From contig NZ_JAVRHL010000003.1 of assembly GCF_031846565.1 (NCBI RefSeq), positions 124,001-188,000 of the forward strand: a DNA stretch of 64,000 bases, given 5' to 3'. The position numbers and the translations under genes were made by a program. Source of the DNA: Tropicimonas_B omnivorans. Its GTDB lineage: Bacteria > Pseudomonadota > Alphaproteobacteria > Rhodobacterales > Rhodobacteraceae. Shown here one piece after another: positions 43,397 through 52,669 of the stretch. The notes beneath the pieces were generated by a model, which had not been told where the DNA came from, searched no databases, and saw only the letters and a list, made by a program, of their open reading frames with translations. Every line of letters begins with the position of its first letter. Positions within the stretch are counted from its first letter, which is position 1.

Positions 43397-44722
43397 GTGA
43401 GCCTCGACGAGAGGTTCGCGGCCGCCATGGCCGAGCTCGTGCCGGAGGAGCCGCGCGCCCTCGGCCTCTCGATCTCGGGCGGCGGCGATTCGACGGCGCT
43501 TCTGCACCTCGCCGCCGGTTGGGCCCAGGGCCGGGACATCTCCCTCTGGGTCCTGACCATCGATCACAACCTGCGCCCGGCCGCCCGCATCGAAGCGGCG
43601 GCGGTTGCGGCGCAGTCCCGCGACCTGGGCCTGCCACACGCCACCCTCCGCTGGGCCGGGTGGGACGGGCAGGGGAACCTGCAGGACGCCGCTCGCCGCG
43701 CGCGTCACGGTCTCATCGATCTCTGGCGGGGCGGAGTGCGGCACATCCTCACCGGCCACACGGCGGACGATCAGGCCGAGACGGTCCTTCTCAACCTCGC
43801 GCGGGGGTCGGGCGTCGATGGCCTTGCGGGCATGTCGGCCTCCTCACCGATTCGCCCGCCTCTCGCCGTGGAGCCCGTGGCCTCGAACGGAGAAGGGCCG
43901 CCGCCCGATCCCGGCCGGGCACCCGGATTCGTGATCCAGCGCCCGCTTCTGGCGATGCGGCGGGAAGAGCTTCGGGACTGGCTCCGCGAACGGGGACTGT
44001 CCTGGGCGGAAGACCCGTCCAACGACGACGACCGATTCGACCGCGTCCGCGCCCGCAAGCTCCTCGCGGCGGCGGCGCCTCTCGGCCTCGAGACCGGGGG
44101 GCTGACGGCGACCGCCGCGCGCATGGCACGGGCGAGGGCGGCGCTCGAGGCGCGGACCCGCGACGCGGCTATGGAGATCGCGGACGTCCAGTCGGGGGAC
44201 GTCGTACTGGACCGGGACGGCCTTGCCGCGCTCGACGCCGAAACCCGGCTCCGCCTTCTGTCGCAAGCGCTCGTCTGGGTCTCGTCTGCCGATTATCGCC
44301 CCCGTGCCAAGGCCTTGGAGCAACTGGCGTCGGACGCGCTCGATGGCCGCCACGGCGCGCTTCACGGCTGCCTCCTTCGCGCAGGGCCGGAGCGGATCAG
44401 GATCCTGCGCGAAGAAGCCGCCGTTGCCGGCCACGTTCTGCCGGCCTCCACGGAGGGGCCGGTCGTCTGGGACAATCGCTGGCGCATCGGCCCCGCGCCC
44501 GAGCCGGATTTGCAGATCGGCCCACTGGGGGCGGACGGAGTGCGGGCGATCGGCGGCGCGCCCAAGGGCGGCCTGCCGCGGCTGTCGCTTCTCGCCTCAC
44601 CGGCGCTTCGTCGGGCGGATGGCGAGCTTATCGCCGCACCTCTGCCCGGTTGGGGGGCAAAAACGCGCCTTTTCCTCGATCCGCCGTGGGGGGATTTCGC
44701 CTCATCCGCGATGTCGCATTGA
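43397..44722 (+). CDS. tilS: tRNA(Ile)-lysidine synthetase
   Basis: It converts C34 of tRNA-Ile(CAU) to lysidine, so that the tRNA reads AUA. The PP-loop is SGGGDST at residues 27-33, followed by LTIDHNLRPAARIEAAAVA and HTADDQAETVLL. The start is GTG at 43397. At 441 residues it has an N-terminal ATPase domain and a less conserved C-terminal part. It lies 22 bases after cpoB and is followed by ftsH. Confidence 0.92.
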   Translation: MSLDERFAAAMAELVPEEPRALGLSISGGGDSTALLHLAAGWAQGRDISLWVLTIDHNLRPAARIEAAAVAAQSRDLGLPHATLRWAGWDGQGNLQDAARRARHGLIDLWRGGVRHILTGHTADDQAETVLLNLARGSGVDGLAGMSASSPIRPPLAVEPVASNGEGPPPDPGRAPGFVIQRPLLAMRREELRDWLRERGLSWAEDPSNDDDRFDRVRARKLLAAAAPLGLETGGLTATAARMARARAALEARTRDAAMEIADVQSGDVVLDRDGLAALDAETRLRLLSQALVWVSSADYRPRAKALEQLASDALDGRHGALHGCLLRAGPERIRILREEAAVAGHVLPASTEGPVVWDNRWRIGPAPEPDLQIGPLGADGVRAIGGAPKGGLPRLSLLASPALRRADGELIAAPLPGWGAKTRLFLDPPWGDFASSAMSH

Positions 44723-44746
44723 ACCGGCTGTCCCAATCCTTATCTT
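44719..44746 (+). promoter_or_regulatory. Candidate promoter of ftsH
   Basis: TTGAAC (44719-44724) and TATCTT (44741-44746), 16 bases apart, overlap the end of tilS and precede ftsH by about 55 bases. The elements resemble a sigma-70 promoter; the spacing is one base short of ideal. Confidence 0.3.
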
Positions 44747-44802
44747 AGCGCCCATACGGAGCCGCCCCACTGGCGGGTCCGAAGGCAGATTGGAGCTCTC
44801 CT

Positions 44803-46722
44803 TTGGGTAACGCGCGCAACATCGCCTTCTGGGTCGTTCTGTTTCTCTTGATCCTGGCGCTGTTCAACCTCTTCTCCGGCGGTCAGTCGACGATGAACGC
44901 CCGCCAGCTCAGCTACACCGAATTCGTCCAAGCCGTGAACGACGGCGACGTGGATCAGGTGACGATCGACGGCGAACGCGTCCGCGTTCGCGGCAATGAC
45001 GGGACGAACTACTCGACCGTCGTGCCCGAAGGGGTCGACATCACCAGCCTCACCGATCGCCTCGTCGACCAGGACGTCGAGATCGTGGGCGAGCCGCAGC
45101 AGCAGAACGGACTTCTGTCCTATATCGGAACGCTCCTGCCCTTCGTGATCCTGATCGGCATCTGGATCTTCCTGATGAACAGGATGCAGGGCGGCGGGCG
45201 CGGCGGCGCGATGGGCTTCGGCAAGTCCAAGGCCAAGCTGCTGACCGAGAAGCAGGGACGGGTGACCTTCGACGACGTCGCCGGCATCGACGAGGCGAAG
45301 GATGACCTCGAGGAAATCGTCGAGTTTCTGCGCAACCCGCAGAAGTTCTCCCGCCTCGGCGGCAAGATCCCGAAGGGCGCGCTTCTCGTCGGCCCTCCGG
45401 GGACCGGCAAGACGCTTCTGGCCCGCGCCGTTGCCGGCGAAGCAGGCGTGCCGTTCTTCACCATTTCCGGCTCCGACTTCGTGGAGATGTTCGTGGGCGT
45501 CGGCGCCAGCCGCGTCCGGGACATGTTCGAGCAGGCCAAGAAGAACGCCCCGTGCATCGTCTTCATCGACGAGATCGACGCGGTCGGCCGTTCCCGCGGT
45601 GTCGGCTACGGCGGCGGCAACGACGAGCGCGAGCAGACGCTCAACCAGCTCCTCGTCGAGATGGACGGGTTCGAGGCGAACGAGGGCATCATCATCGTCG
45701 CCGCGACCAACCGTCCGGACGTCCTCGATCCCGCCCTCCTGCGGCCCGGCCGCTTCGACCGTCAGGTCCAGGTGCCGAACCCGGACATCAAGGGGCGTGA
45801 CAAGATCCTCGGTGTCCACGCCCGCAAGGTGCCGCTCGGCCCCGACGTGGACCTGCGGATCATCGCCCGCGGTACGCCCGGCTTCTCCGGCGCCGACCTT
45901 GCAAACCTCGTCAACGAAGCGGCGCTGATGGCCGCGCGCGTCGGACGGCGGTTCGTGACGATGGACGATTTCGAGAATGCCAAGGACAAGGTCATGATGG
46001 GGGCCGAACGGCGTTCCATGGTGATGACCGAGGACGAGAAGAAGCTGACCGCCTTCCACGAGGCAGGCCACGCCATCGTCGGCCTGAACGTCCCGCAGCA
46101 TGATCCGATCCACAAGGCGACGATCATCCCGCGCGGGCGTGCGCTCGGGCTCGTCCTGTCGCTCCCGGAGCGCGACCAGCTTTCGGTCACCTACACCAAG
46201 TACAAGTCCAAGATCGCCATGGCGATGGGTGGCAAGGTGGCCGAGGAGCTCACGTTCGGAGCGGAGAACGTCACGTCCGGCGCCGCGTCGGACATCCAGC
46301 AGGTGTCCAAGATCGCCCGCGCGATGGTGACGCAGTTCGGCATGTCCAAGGATCTGGGCAACATCGACTACGCCAACGAGCAGCAGAGCTATCTCGGCTC
46401 CTATTCCGGGGGATCGAGCACCGGCCCCTCGACGCAGGAGCGGATCGATTCCGAGGTTCGCTCGATCGTGGACGAGGGCTACGAGACGGCGAAGCGCATC
46501 CTGACCGAGAAGTCCGAGGACCTGCGTCGTCTCGCCGAGGGTCTGCTCGAATACGAGACGCTGACCGGACCCGAGATCACGAAGGTGATCAATGGCGAGG
46601 CGCTGACCCGGGGCGATGACGACGATGCCGGAAGCGGCAACGCCCCCTCCGTCGCCTCGATCCCGAAGACCAAGCCGCGCCCGCGTCCCGATGCCGGCCT
46701 GGAGCCCGAGCCGACCAGCTGA
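44803..46722 (+). CDS. ftsH: ATP-dependent membrane zinc metalloprotease FtsH
   Basis: It degrades misfolded membrane and regulatory proteins. TM1 is about residues 8-25 and TM2 about 106-126, framing a periplasmic domain. The AAA module has Walker A GPPGTGKT (197-204), FIDEID (254-259) and an SRH, and the zinc site is HEAGH (419-423). 639 residues, usual. The start is TTG at 44803, with GGAG eight bases upstream. The C-terminal tail is acidic and low complexity. Confidence 0.96.
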   Translation: MGNARNIAFWVVLFLLILALFNLFSGGQSTMNARQLSYTEFVQAVNDGDVDQVTIDGERVRVRGNDGTNYSTVVPEGVDITSLTDRLVDQDVEIVGEPQQQNGLLSYIGTLLPFVILIGIWIFLMNRMQGGGRGGAMGFGKSKAKLLTEKQGRVTFDDVAGIDEAKDDLEEIVEFLRNPQKFSRLGGKIPKGALLVGPPGTGKTLLARAVAGEAGVPFFTISGSDFVEMFVGVGASRVRDMFEQAKKNAPCIVFIDEIDAVGRSRGVGYGGGNDEREQTLNQLLVEMDGFEANEGIIIVAATNRPDVLDPALLRPGRFDRQVQVPNPDIKGRDKILGVHARKVPLGPDVDLRIIARGTPGFSGADLANLVNEAALMAARVGRRFVTMDDFENAKDKVMMGAERRSMVMTEDEKKLTAFHEAGHAIVGLNVPQHDPIHKATIIPRGRALGLVLSLPERDQLSVTYTKYKSKIAMAMGGKVAEELTFGAENVTSGAASDIQQVSKIARAMVTQFGMSKDLGNIDYANEQQSYLGSYSGGSSTGPSTQERIDSEVRSIVDEGYETAKRILTEKSEDLRRLAEGLLEYETLTGPEITKVINGEALTRGDDDDAGSGNAPSVASIPKTKPRPRPDAGLEPEPTS

Positions 46723-46745
46723 CACGGGTCTGACGGCCAGAGACG

Positions 46746-46783
46746 AAAAGACCCCCGCAGCCTGAACGGCGCGGGGGTCTTTT
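46746..46783 (+). terminator. Strong rho-independent terminator after ftsH
   Basis: AAAAGACCCCCGC (46746-46758) pairs over 13 bases with GCGGGGGTCTTTT (46771-46783), and the T run continues to 46785. It starts 24 bases past the ftsH stop. The A run on the left could also serve the converging ald gene. Confidence 0.9.
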
Positions 46784-46842
46784 TTCGTGGCGATGCTGCT
46801 TCGGGCGGGGCGGCCGGATCTCGCCCCGCCTTTCTCCTCAGG

Positions 46843-47958
46843 TCAGGCGACGAGCGACGCGATATCCGTCACAGCGATCCCTTGCGCCTTCGCAACGGCC
46901 CCGTTGGTGACCCGCCCGGCATGGACGTTGAGCCCCGCGGCGAGGTGCGGATCGTCGGCGCAGGCCCGTTTCCAGCCCTTGTCCGCCAGAGCGAGCATGA
47001 AGGGCATCGTGGCGTTGCCGAGCGCGATGGTCGAGGTCCGGGCCACGGCGCCGGGCATGTTGGCAACGCAGTAATGCATGATGCCGTCCACCGCGTAGAT
47101 CGGATCGTCGTGGGTCGTCGCGCGCGAGGTCTCCGCGCAGCCTCCCTGATCGATGGCGACATCCACGATGACGGAGCCCGGCTTCATCGCGGCGAGGTGC
47201 TCCCGGCGGATGACCTTCGGCGCCTCCGCTCCCGGGATCAGGACCGCGCCGATCACCATGTCCGCCGCCGACACCTCCTCCTCGATGGACTGCGCCGAAG
47301 CGTAACGGTTGCGGAAGGTGCCGCCGAACGCCTCGTCGAGCTGGCGCAGGCGGGGCAGGGAAAGATCGAGCACGGTCACGTCGGCGCCCATCCCGGCCGC
47401 GATCCGCGCCGCGTTCGTGCCGACGACACCGCCGCCGATCACGGCGATCCGCGCCGGCGTCACGCCCGGAACGCCGGCCATCAGGACGCCCCGGCCGCCA
47501 TTGGCCTTCTGCAGCGTCCAGGCACCCATCTGCGGCGCGAGGCGGCCCGCGACCTCCGACATCGGCGCGAGGAGAGGCAGCCCGCCACGGCCATCCGTCA
47601 CCGTTTCATAGGCGACGCAGGTGGCCCCCGACGCGACGAGATCCCGCGTCTGATCCGGATCCGGGGCGAGATGGAGATAGGTGAAGAGGACCTGCCCCTC
47701 GCGAAGCTGGGCCCGCTCGGACGCCTGCGGCTCTTTCACCTTCACGATCATCTCGGCGCTGGCGAAGATTTCCTCCGCGGTGTCCGCGATCCGGGCTCCT
47801 GCTGCGGTGTAATCCGCATCCTCGAACCCCGCGCCGGTCCCGGCGCCGCGCTCGATCAGGACCTCGTGGCCGCGCTGGACGGCCTCGCGCGCTGCCATTG
47901 GCGTGATGCCGACGCGATATTCCTGGTTCTTGATTTCCCTGGGCGACCCGATGCGCAT
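46843..47958 (-). CDS. ald: Alanine dehydrogenase
   Basis: It interconverts alanine and pyruvate with NAD, usually for alanine use as carbon source. The N-terminal signature EIKNQEYRVGITPMAAREAVQRGHEV and catalytic KVKEPQ and YLHLAPD are present; the Rossmann motif is VIGGGVVGTNAARIA, and the signature MKPGSVIVDVAIDQGGC follows. 371 residues, standard. AAGGAGAGGATC precedes the ATG at 47956-47958. It diverges from the Lrp-type gene, its likely regulator. Confidence 0.94.
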   Translation of the reverse strand: MRIGSPREIKNQEYRVGITPMAAREAVQRGHEVLIERGAGTGAGFEDADYTAAGARIADTAEEIFASAEMIVKVKEPQASERAQLREGQVLFTYLHLAPDPDQTRDLVASGATCVAYETVTDGRGGLPLLAPMSEVAGRLAPQMGAWTLQKANGGRGVLMAGVPGVTPARIAVIGGGVVGTNAARIAAGMGADVTVLDLSLPRLRQLDEAFGGTFRNRYASAQSIEEEVSAADMVIGAVLIPGAEAPKVIRREHLAAMKPGSVIVDVAIDQGGCAETSRATTHDDPIYAVDGIMHYCVANMPGAVARTSTIALGNATMPFMLALADKGWKRACADDPHLAAGLNVHAGRVTNGAVAKAQGIAVTDIASLVA

Positions 47959-48049
47959 GATCCTCTCCTTTCGCTCCTCCTGAGGGGAAGCGTAGCGGGC
48001 GAAGACTGACAAATGGCTGCGAAATGTGGAACACTATCGGAGCTGCGTG

Positions 48050-48060
48050 CACGAATCGTG
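48050..48060. promoter_or_regulatory. Inverted repeat in ald/Lrp divergent region
   Basis: CACGA-A-TCGTG is a perfect 5-bp inverted repeat, extended imperfectly by TGCA on both sides (48048-48064). It lies in the 135-base gap between ald and the Lrp-type gene and is a candidate operator. Its match to known Lrp sites is not clear. Confidence 0.3.
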
Positions 48061-48093
48061 TGCAAAAAGGCTTCTGAGCAAGAGAACTGTGCG

Positions 48094-48555
48094 ATGACAC
48101 CGCTCGACGACATCGATCGCCGTATCCTGAGGGAGCTTCAGCGGACGGGGCGGATCTCGAACGCGGAGCTCGGGGACGCCGTCGGCCTCTCCGCCTCCGC
48201 CTGCCATCGCCGCATCGCCCGACTGGAGGCGCAAGGGGTCATCCGGGGATACGCGGCGCTCCTCGATCGCACGCACCTGTCCCGGCGCACCACGGTCTTC
48301 GTGGAGATCACGCTGTCCGGTCAGGCCGTCGAGATCCTCGACGCCTTCGAGGCGGCTGTCGCCCGCATCCCGGACGTTCTGGAATGTCACCTGATGGCCG
48401 GCACCGCTGATTACCTGCTCAAGGTCGTCGTCGAAGACGCGGAGGCCTTCGCCGCCCTCCACCGGCGCCACCTTGCTCGCCTCCCCGGCGTGGCGCAGAT
48501 GCAATCGAGCTTCTCGCTCCGCCGCGTGCGGGATACGACCGAACTGCCGGTCTGA
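48094..48555 (+). CDS. Lrp/AsnC family transcriptional regulator
   Basis: A 153-residue regulator: an N-terminal winged helix (DIDRRILRELQRTGRISNAELGDAVGLSASACHRRIARLEAQGVIRGY) and a C-terminal RAM ligand-binding domain (TVFVEITLSG, DVLECHLMAGTADYLLKVVVED). Lrp-type genes often sit divergent from ald and activate it in response to alanine; that role is inferred from position. I chose ATG 48094; an in-frame ATG at 48013 would add 27 residues with no family support. Confidence 0.92.
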   Translation: MTPLDDIDRRILRELQRTGRISNAELGDAVGLSASACHRRIARLEAQGVIRGYAALLDRTHLSRRTTVFVEITLSGQAVEILDAFEAAVARIPDVLECHLMAGTADYLLKVVVEDAEAFAALHRRHLARLPGVAQMQSSFSLRRVRDTTELPV

Positions 48556-48668
48556 TGGGGGCGGCTCCGGCCGTGTCCGGGGCAGGGCGGTCCTCATCCG
48601 GGATTGCGCGCCATGCAGGTCTGTGCAAGACAAAGGACAGCATAATCCGAACCGATCGGTCCAGTTCG

Positions 48669-49322
48669 ATGAGCACCCATTCAACGCGCCGCACGGTGAT
48701 GGTGGACACGCAGGTCCGCCCCTCAGACGTCACGCGGTATCCCGTTATCGAGGCCATGCTGGCCGTGCCGAAGGAACTCTACGTTCCTGCGTCGAAGCGC
48801 GAGACGGCCTATATCGGCGAGAACATCGACCTGGGCGGCGATCGCACGATCCTGGCGCCCAGAACGCTCTCCAAGATGCTGGATGCGCTCGATCTGGACA
48901 CGGACGCGCTCGTCCTCGTCGTGGGTGGCGCCTATGGCTACGCGCCCGCGGTGGTGGCCCGCATGGTGGAGGCCGTGATCGCCATCGAGGAAGAGCCCGA
49001 GATGGTGTCCGAGGCGGAATCGACGCTGTCCTCCGAGGGCGTGGACAATGTCGCCGTGATCGAGGCGCCCCTGGCCGAAGGCGCGCCCCAGCACGGCCCG
49101 TACGATGCGATCCTGATCGAGGGTGGCGTCGAGACGATCCCCGAGGAGCTTCTCGCGCAACTCAAGGAGGAGGGGCGTATCGTCGCACTCTTCAACGAGG
49201 GCCGTCTCGGCGTGGTTCGCCTTGGCCTCAAGGTCGACGGCCGCATCTCATGGCGGGACCTGTTCAATGCGGGCGCCCCGATCATGCCCGGTTTCCTGGC
49301 GGAGCGCGCGTTCGTGTTTTGA
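48669..49322 (+). CDS. PCMT-like methyltransferase with altered SAM motif
   Basis: A 217-residue relative of protein-L-isoaspartate O-methyltransferase. The N-terminus (MVDTQVRPSDVTRYPVIEAMLAVPKELYVP) and GENIDLGGDRTILAPRTLSKMLDAL match the family. The SAM motif I, usually like VLEIGTGSGY, is VLVVGGAYGY here, with the acidic residue missing, so canonical repair activity is doubtful. It sits upstream of tolC, as in many alphaproteobacteria. Start at ATG 48669; no strong binding site is visible. Confidence 0.75.
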   Translation: MSTHSTRRTVMVDTQVRPSDVTRYPVIEAMLAVPKELYVPASKRETAYIGENIDLGGDRTILAPRTLSKMLDALDLDTDALVLVVGGAYGYAPAVVARMVEAVIAIEEEPEMVSEAESTLSSEGVDNVAVIEAPLAEGAPQHGPYDAILIEGGVETIPEELLAQLKEEGRIVALFNEGRLGVVRLGLKVDGRISWRDLFNAGAPIMPGFLAERAFVF

Positions 49323-49394
49323 CTGACGCGGGGCCGACGGCCACACGTGACGAGTGACGACGGGCCGGTACGAGGCCGAGACTACGAGGATAAC

Positions 49395-50807
49395 ATGGCT
49401 AATTCGAATTTGCTGGCGCGCGGATTGCGCCGCCTTGTCGCTCCCGTTGCAGGAGCGCTCGCTATGTCCGCAATCCTGTCGGGTCCCCTTTCCGCCGAGA
49501 CGCTGACCGATACGCTCCGCGACGCCTATCGCAATTCCAACCTGCTCGAGCAGAACCGCGCCGTTCTGCGGGCCGCCGACGAGGACGTGGCGCAGGCCAT
49601 GGCGTCCCTGCGTCCGACGCTCGATTTCGTGGCCTCGTCCAACCGGACGTTCCCGCAGGACCCCGCCCAGCGTCTCGCCGGCGTGCCGCCCGTGATCACG
49701 ACGGCCCAGCTTCAGGCGTCCATCACGCTCTATGCCGGCAACCGCAACCGCCTGGCCGTCGAGAGCACCAAGGAAACCGTGCTGTCCACCCGGGAGGCCC
49801 TTCGCAGCATCGAGCAGAACGTGCTCCTGGCCGCGGTGCAGGCCTACCAGGACGTGCGGTCCGCGGAGTCCTTCGTCCAGCTGCGTCAGAACAACAACCG
49901 GCTCATCACGCAGGAACTCAACGCTGCGAGGGATCGCTTCGAGGTGGGTGAGGTGACGCGGACGGATGTGGCGCTGGCCGAAAGCGCCCTGGCCGAAGCC
50001 CGCTCCCTGCTGACCTCCGCGCAGGGCGACCTCGCCACCGCGCGCGAAGCCTTCAAGCTCGCCGTCGGCCGCTTCCCCGGCGATCTGGCCGATCCGCCGC
50101 CGCCACCGGCCCTGCCCGCCACCGAAGCCGAAGCCCGCGAGATCGCGGTGCGCACCCATCCGGCGATCCTTCAGGCGCAGCGGCAGGTCACCGTCGCCGA
50201 GATCGGCATCGAGATCGCCGAGGGGGCCTACATGCCCACCGTCACAGGGTCGATAACCGGCTCCACCGATTCCTACCAGCAGGACGAGGAGCGTACGGCG
50301 TCCCTCAATTATTCCCAGCCGATCTACCGGGGGGGACAGCTGGCCTCGCTTGAGCGCCAGGCCGCGGCGCGCCGCGATCAGGCCCGCTCCAGCCTTCTGC
50401 GCACGGTGCGGGAAGTCGAGCAATCCGTCGGCAACGCCTGGGCGCAGCGGGCCGTGACCGCCGGCCTCGTGGATGCCTCCCGTCGCCAGATCGTCGCCGC
50501 GCAGACCGCCTTCGACGGCATCCGCGAGGAGGCCCGGCTCGGCGCGCGAACAACGCTCGACGTGCTCGATGCGGAGCAGGATCTGCTGAACGCCCGAGTC
50601 GTTCTGGTGGACGCGCAGGCGCAGGGCTACGTCGCGAACTTCTCGCTGCTCTCCGCCATGGGTCTGCTGACCGCTGAGCATCTGGAACTCGGCGTCCAGA
50701 CCTACGATCCGGCTGCCTACTACAATGCCGTCAGGGATGCGCCGGCCTACCTCTCGCCGCGCGGTCAGAAGCTCGACAAGGTGCTGGAGCGTCTCGGGCG
50801 CCAGTGA
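49395..50807 (+). CDS. tolC: TolC family outer-membrane efflux protein
   Basis: A 470-residue outer-membrane channel for tripartite efflux or type I secretion. A signal peptide (about 1-32, ending LSAET) is followed by two OEP repeats: the first with SNLLEQNRAVLRAADEDVAQAMASLRPTL, the second with HPAILQAQRQVTVAEIGIEIAEGAYMPTV. The predicted helices FVQLRQNNNRLITQELNAARDRFEVGEVTRTDVALAES are the periplasmic coiled coils. CGAGGATAAC precedes the ATG at 49395. No membrane-fusion or RND partner is nearby. Confidence 0.92.
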   Translation: MANSNLLARGLRRLVAPVAGALAMSAILSGPLSAETLTDTLRDAYRNSNLLEQNRAVLRAADEDVAQAMASLRPTLDFVASSNRTFPQDPAQRLAGVPPVITTAQLQASITLYAGNRNRLAVESTKETVLSTREALRSIEQNVLLAAVQAYQDVRSAESFVQLRQNNNRLITQELNAARDRFEVGEVTRTDVALAESALAEARSLLTSAQGDLATAREAFKLAVGRFPGDLADPPPPPALPATEAEAREIAVRTHPAILQAQRQVTVAEIGIEIAEGAYMPTVTGSITGSTDSYQQDEERTASLNYSQPIYRGGQLASLERQAAARRDQARSSLLRTVREVEQSVGNAWAQRAVTAGLVDASRRQIVAAQTAFDGIREEARLGARTTLDVLDAEQDLLNARVVLVDAQAQGYVANFSLLSAMGLLTAEHLELGVQTYDPAAYYNAVRDAPAYLSPRGQKLDKVLERLGRQ

Positions 50808-50914
50808 TCGGCCCGCCCATCCGGGCGGAGCCGTATACCACCCGGGTCCGTTCCCCGTTGTCGGACGTGGAGAGCTTCGGTAACCTGTTCACCATCGGGG
50901 ACTGAGGAGCGGCC

Positions 50915-51901
50915 ATGTCCAGACAAAGCAATGCGCGGGATTCCGGCGACGTGCTGTCGTCCATCCGCCGGCTCGTTGCCGCGGACCCTCTCCTCGGGCC
51001 GGGTGAGGCAGCGCGGCCCGCGATCGGGCCGGATGATGATCGGGCCCCGCCTCCTTCCGCACTGATCCTGATGCCATCACAACGGATCGAGCACATCCCG
51101 GGCGCGCCGGAATACCCGCCCGAAGCCCCCTTTGCCGAAGATGCGGCAGCGCTGGCGCAAGTGGCCGAGGTCCTGAACGGGCCAGAACCCGCCGAGGCGC
51201 CCGAAGCACCGGCTCCTGCGGCTGCGGACTCCAGTCCCGAGACGCCCACCAGGCAGCGCCCGTGGGAGGAAATCGAAGCCTATACCGACAATGCGCCCGC
51301 CGCTTGGGAGCCCGACAGGGGCGATGCCGCCGCGCGCATGGGCGATCCGGGCGAGGAGATCGCCGCCTTCTTCCGCTCGACCTTCAAGCCCGAAACCCCT
51401 GACCCCCATGGGTGTCCTTCGGGGACCGGGACGGAACGCCGGCCGGACCGCGGCGGACGCCTCGATCTGGGACGTGCCGCGGAGGACGCCGCCCGAGCGC
51501 TCCGGGACGAGGATCCTGACGGGGAGCCCGGGGGACGTGCGGAGGAGGGCGCCCTGCACGCGCCGGAGGCGCCCGTGGAGCAGGCTCCAAGCGACCTCGA
51601 TACCCTGGGCAGCTTCGATCCCGGATACGACCTGCCTTGGCCCGGTGACGAGGACGACTTCGATTCCCTCGCGCCCGGGCACACGGGGCCGTCCGAACAG
51701 GAATTCTCGAGTTCCCTCGAAGATGCCCTGTCAGGGGCCGACGGCCTTGGTGGGCTCGATGAGGCGGCGCTGTCGGAGCTGGTGACCCGAATCGTCCACC
51801 GCGAGCTTCAGGGCAGTCTCGGCGAGCGCATCACGCGCAATGTCCGCAAGCTCGTCCGCAGCGAGGTGGAGCGGGCTCTCGAGCTGCGCAGGTTCGACTG
51901 A
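50915..51901 (+). CDS. PopZ-like DUF2497 protein
   Basis: A 328-residue protein with a short N-terminal helix (DVLSSIRRLVAAD, residues 12-24), a long acidic Pro/Ala-rich linker, and a C-terminal helical block (about 265-328: ALSELVTRIVHRELQGSLGERITRNVRKLVRSEVERAL). The two ends match PopZ, the Caulobacter polar organiser; the linker is much longer than the one I recall in Caulobacter. PopZ lies near tolC in Caulobacter, and here also it follows tolC. Function as a polar scaffold is inferred. Confidence 0.75.
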   Translation: MSRQSNARDSGDVLSSIRRLVAADPLLGPGEAARPAIGPDDDRAPPPSALILMPSQRIEHIPGAPEYPPEAPFAEDAAALAQVAEVLNGPEPAEAPEAPAPAAADSSPETPTRQRPWEEIEAYTDNAPAAWEPDRGDAAARMGDPGEEIAAFFRSTFKPETPDPHGCPSGTGTERRPDRGGRLDLGRAAEDAARALRDEDPDGEPGGRAEEGALHAPEAPVEQAPSDLDTLGSFDPGYDLPWPGDEDDFDSLAPGHTGPSEQEFSSSLEDALSGADGLGGLDEAALSELVTRIVHRELQGSLGERITRNVRKLVRSEVERALELRRFD

Positions 51902-52006
51902 CGCGCTCACGCCGAGAGGCCGCGCCCGACCCCGCGCCATGGCGGGCCGGGCCCGGCCCCATTGGCGCGCCCCGCGATCGATCATGACGGCCCGAATGTC
52001 ACAGTG

Positions 52007-52035
52007 AAAAAACCCCGCCGGCTGCTGCCGCGGGG
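52007..52035 (-). terminator. Rho-independent terminator of the DUF6280 gene
   Basis: On the minus strand CCCCGC (52035-52030) pairs with GCGGGG (52018-52013) and six T residues follow (52012-52007). It lies about 75 bases beyond the DUF6280 stop. Confidence 0.75.
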
Positions 52036-52108
52036 CGTGTGTCGGAGCAATCGCGTCCCGGAGAGGGAGGCGGGGGCCGGCGACGCATCGCCGCCGGCCC
52101 ATCCGTCA

Positions 52109-52441
52109 TCAGGCCGCTTCGGCCTGCTCGGCCGCAGCTTCGGCAGCATGACGCCGCTCGCTTTCCTCGCGGGAGAGGGCGACGGACGTCCTTACACCCT
52201 TGCCCACGAACTCCATGAGGCCAGAGACCACACGCTCGTTCGGGTCGATCCCGGCACAGCTCAGGACTTCGCGCCCGTCCTTGGAGCGCGCCCAGCGCGC
52301 AATCTGGTCAGGCCCGTTGCCGAACTTCTTGTCGTCGGCAATCGCGTCGTCGAGCGCAGCCAGCACCACGGCAGCAAAAAGCTTTCGGGCACGCTGGCCC
52401 TGCTCATGGTTGAAGGCCGTGCCATCGATGAAATCTCGCAT
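52109..52441 (-). CDS. DUF6280 family protein
   Basis: A 110-residue soluble protein, MRDFIDGTAFNHEQGQRARKL through VLAALDDAIADDKKFGNGPDQIARWARSKDGREVLSCAGIDPNERVVSGLMEFV, ending in a Glu/Ala-rich tail. I recall this well-conserved family from Rhodobacterales as DUF6280; its function is unknown. AAGGATAAGAA precedes the ATG. It is divergent from efp with a 228-base shared region and ends in its own terminator. Confidence 0.8.
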   Translation of the reverse strand: MRDFIDGTAFNHEQGQRARKLFAAVVLAALDDAIADDKKFGNGPDQIARWARSKDGREVLSCAGIDPNERVVSGLMEFVGKGVRTSVALSREESERRHAAEAAAEQAEAA

Positions 52442-52595
52442 TTCTTATCCTTATTCCCGGTCTTGCCTTTCCGGCTTGGGGCCGAATATGACGTTTTTGC
52501 AGCGATTCGGTATGCCATCAAACGCATTGCTACGTTGCGTCCAGTGCATGGCTCCCGGTATGCCCGACTCCCTCCGAGCCCAAGATATGGTAAGC

Positions 52596-52624
52596 TTGCG
52601 GGGCTACTGGTCCGGCGATATAGG
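52596..52624 (+). promoter_or_regulatory. Candidate promoter of efp
   Basis: TTGCGG (52596-52601) and TATAGG (52619-52624) are exactly 17 bases apart and lie about 45 bases before the efp ATG, in the AT-richest stretch of the divergent region. Confidence 0.5.
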
Positions 52625-52669
52625 GGCAGGCAACCAAGCTTCAACTTACATAGGCGGGATGGCGCTGCG

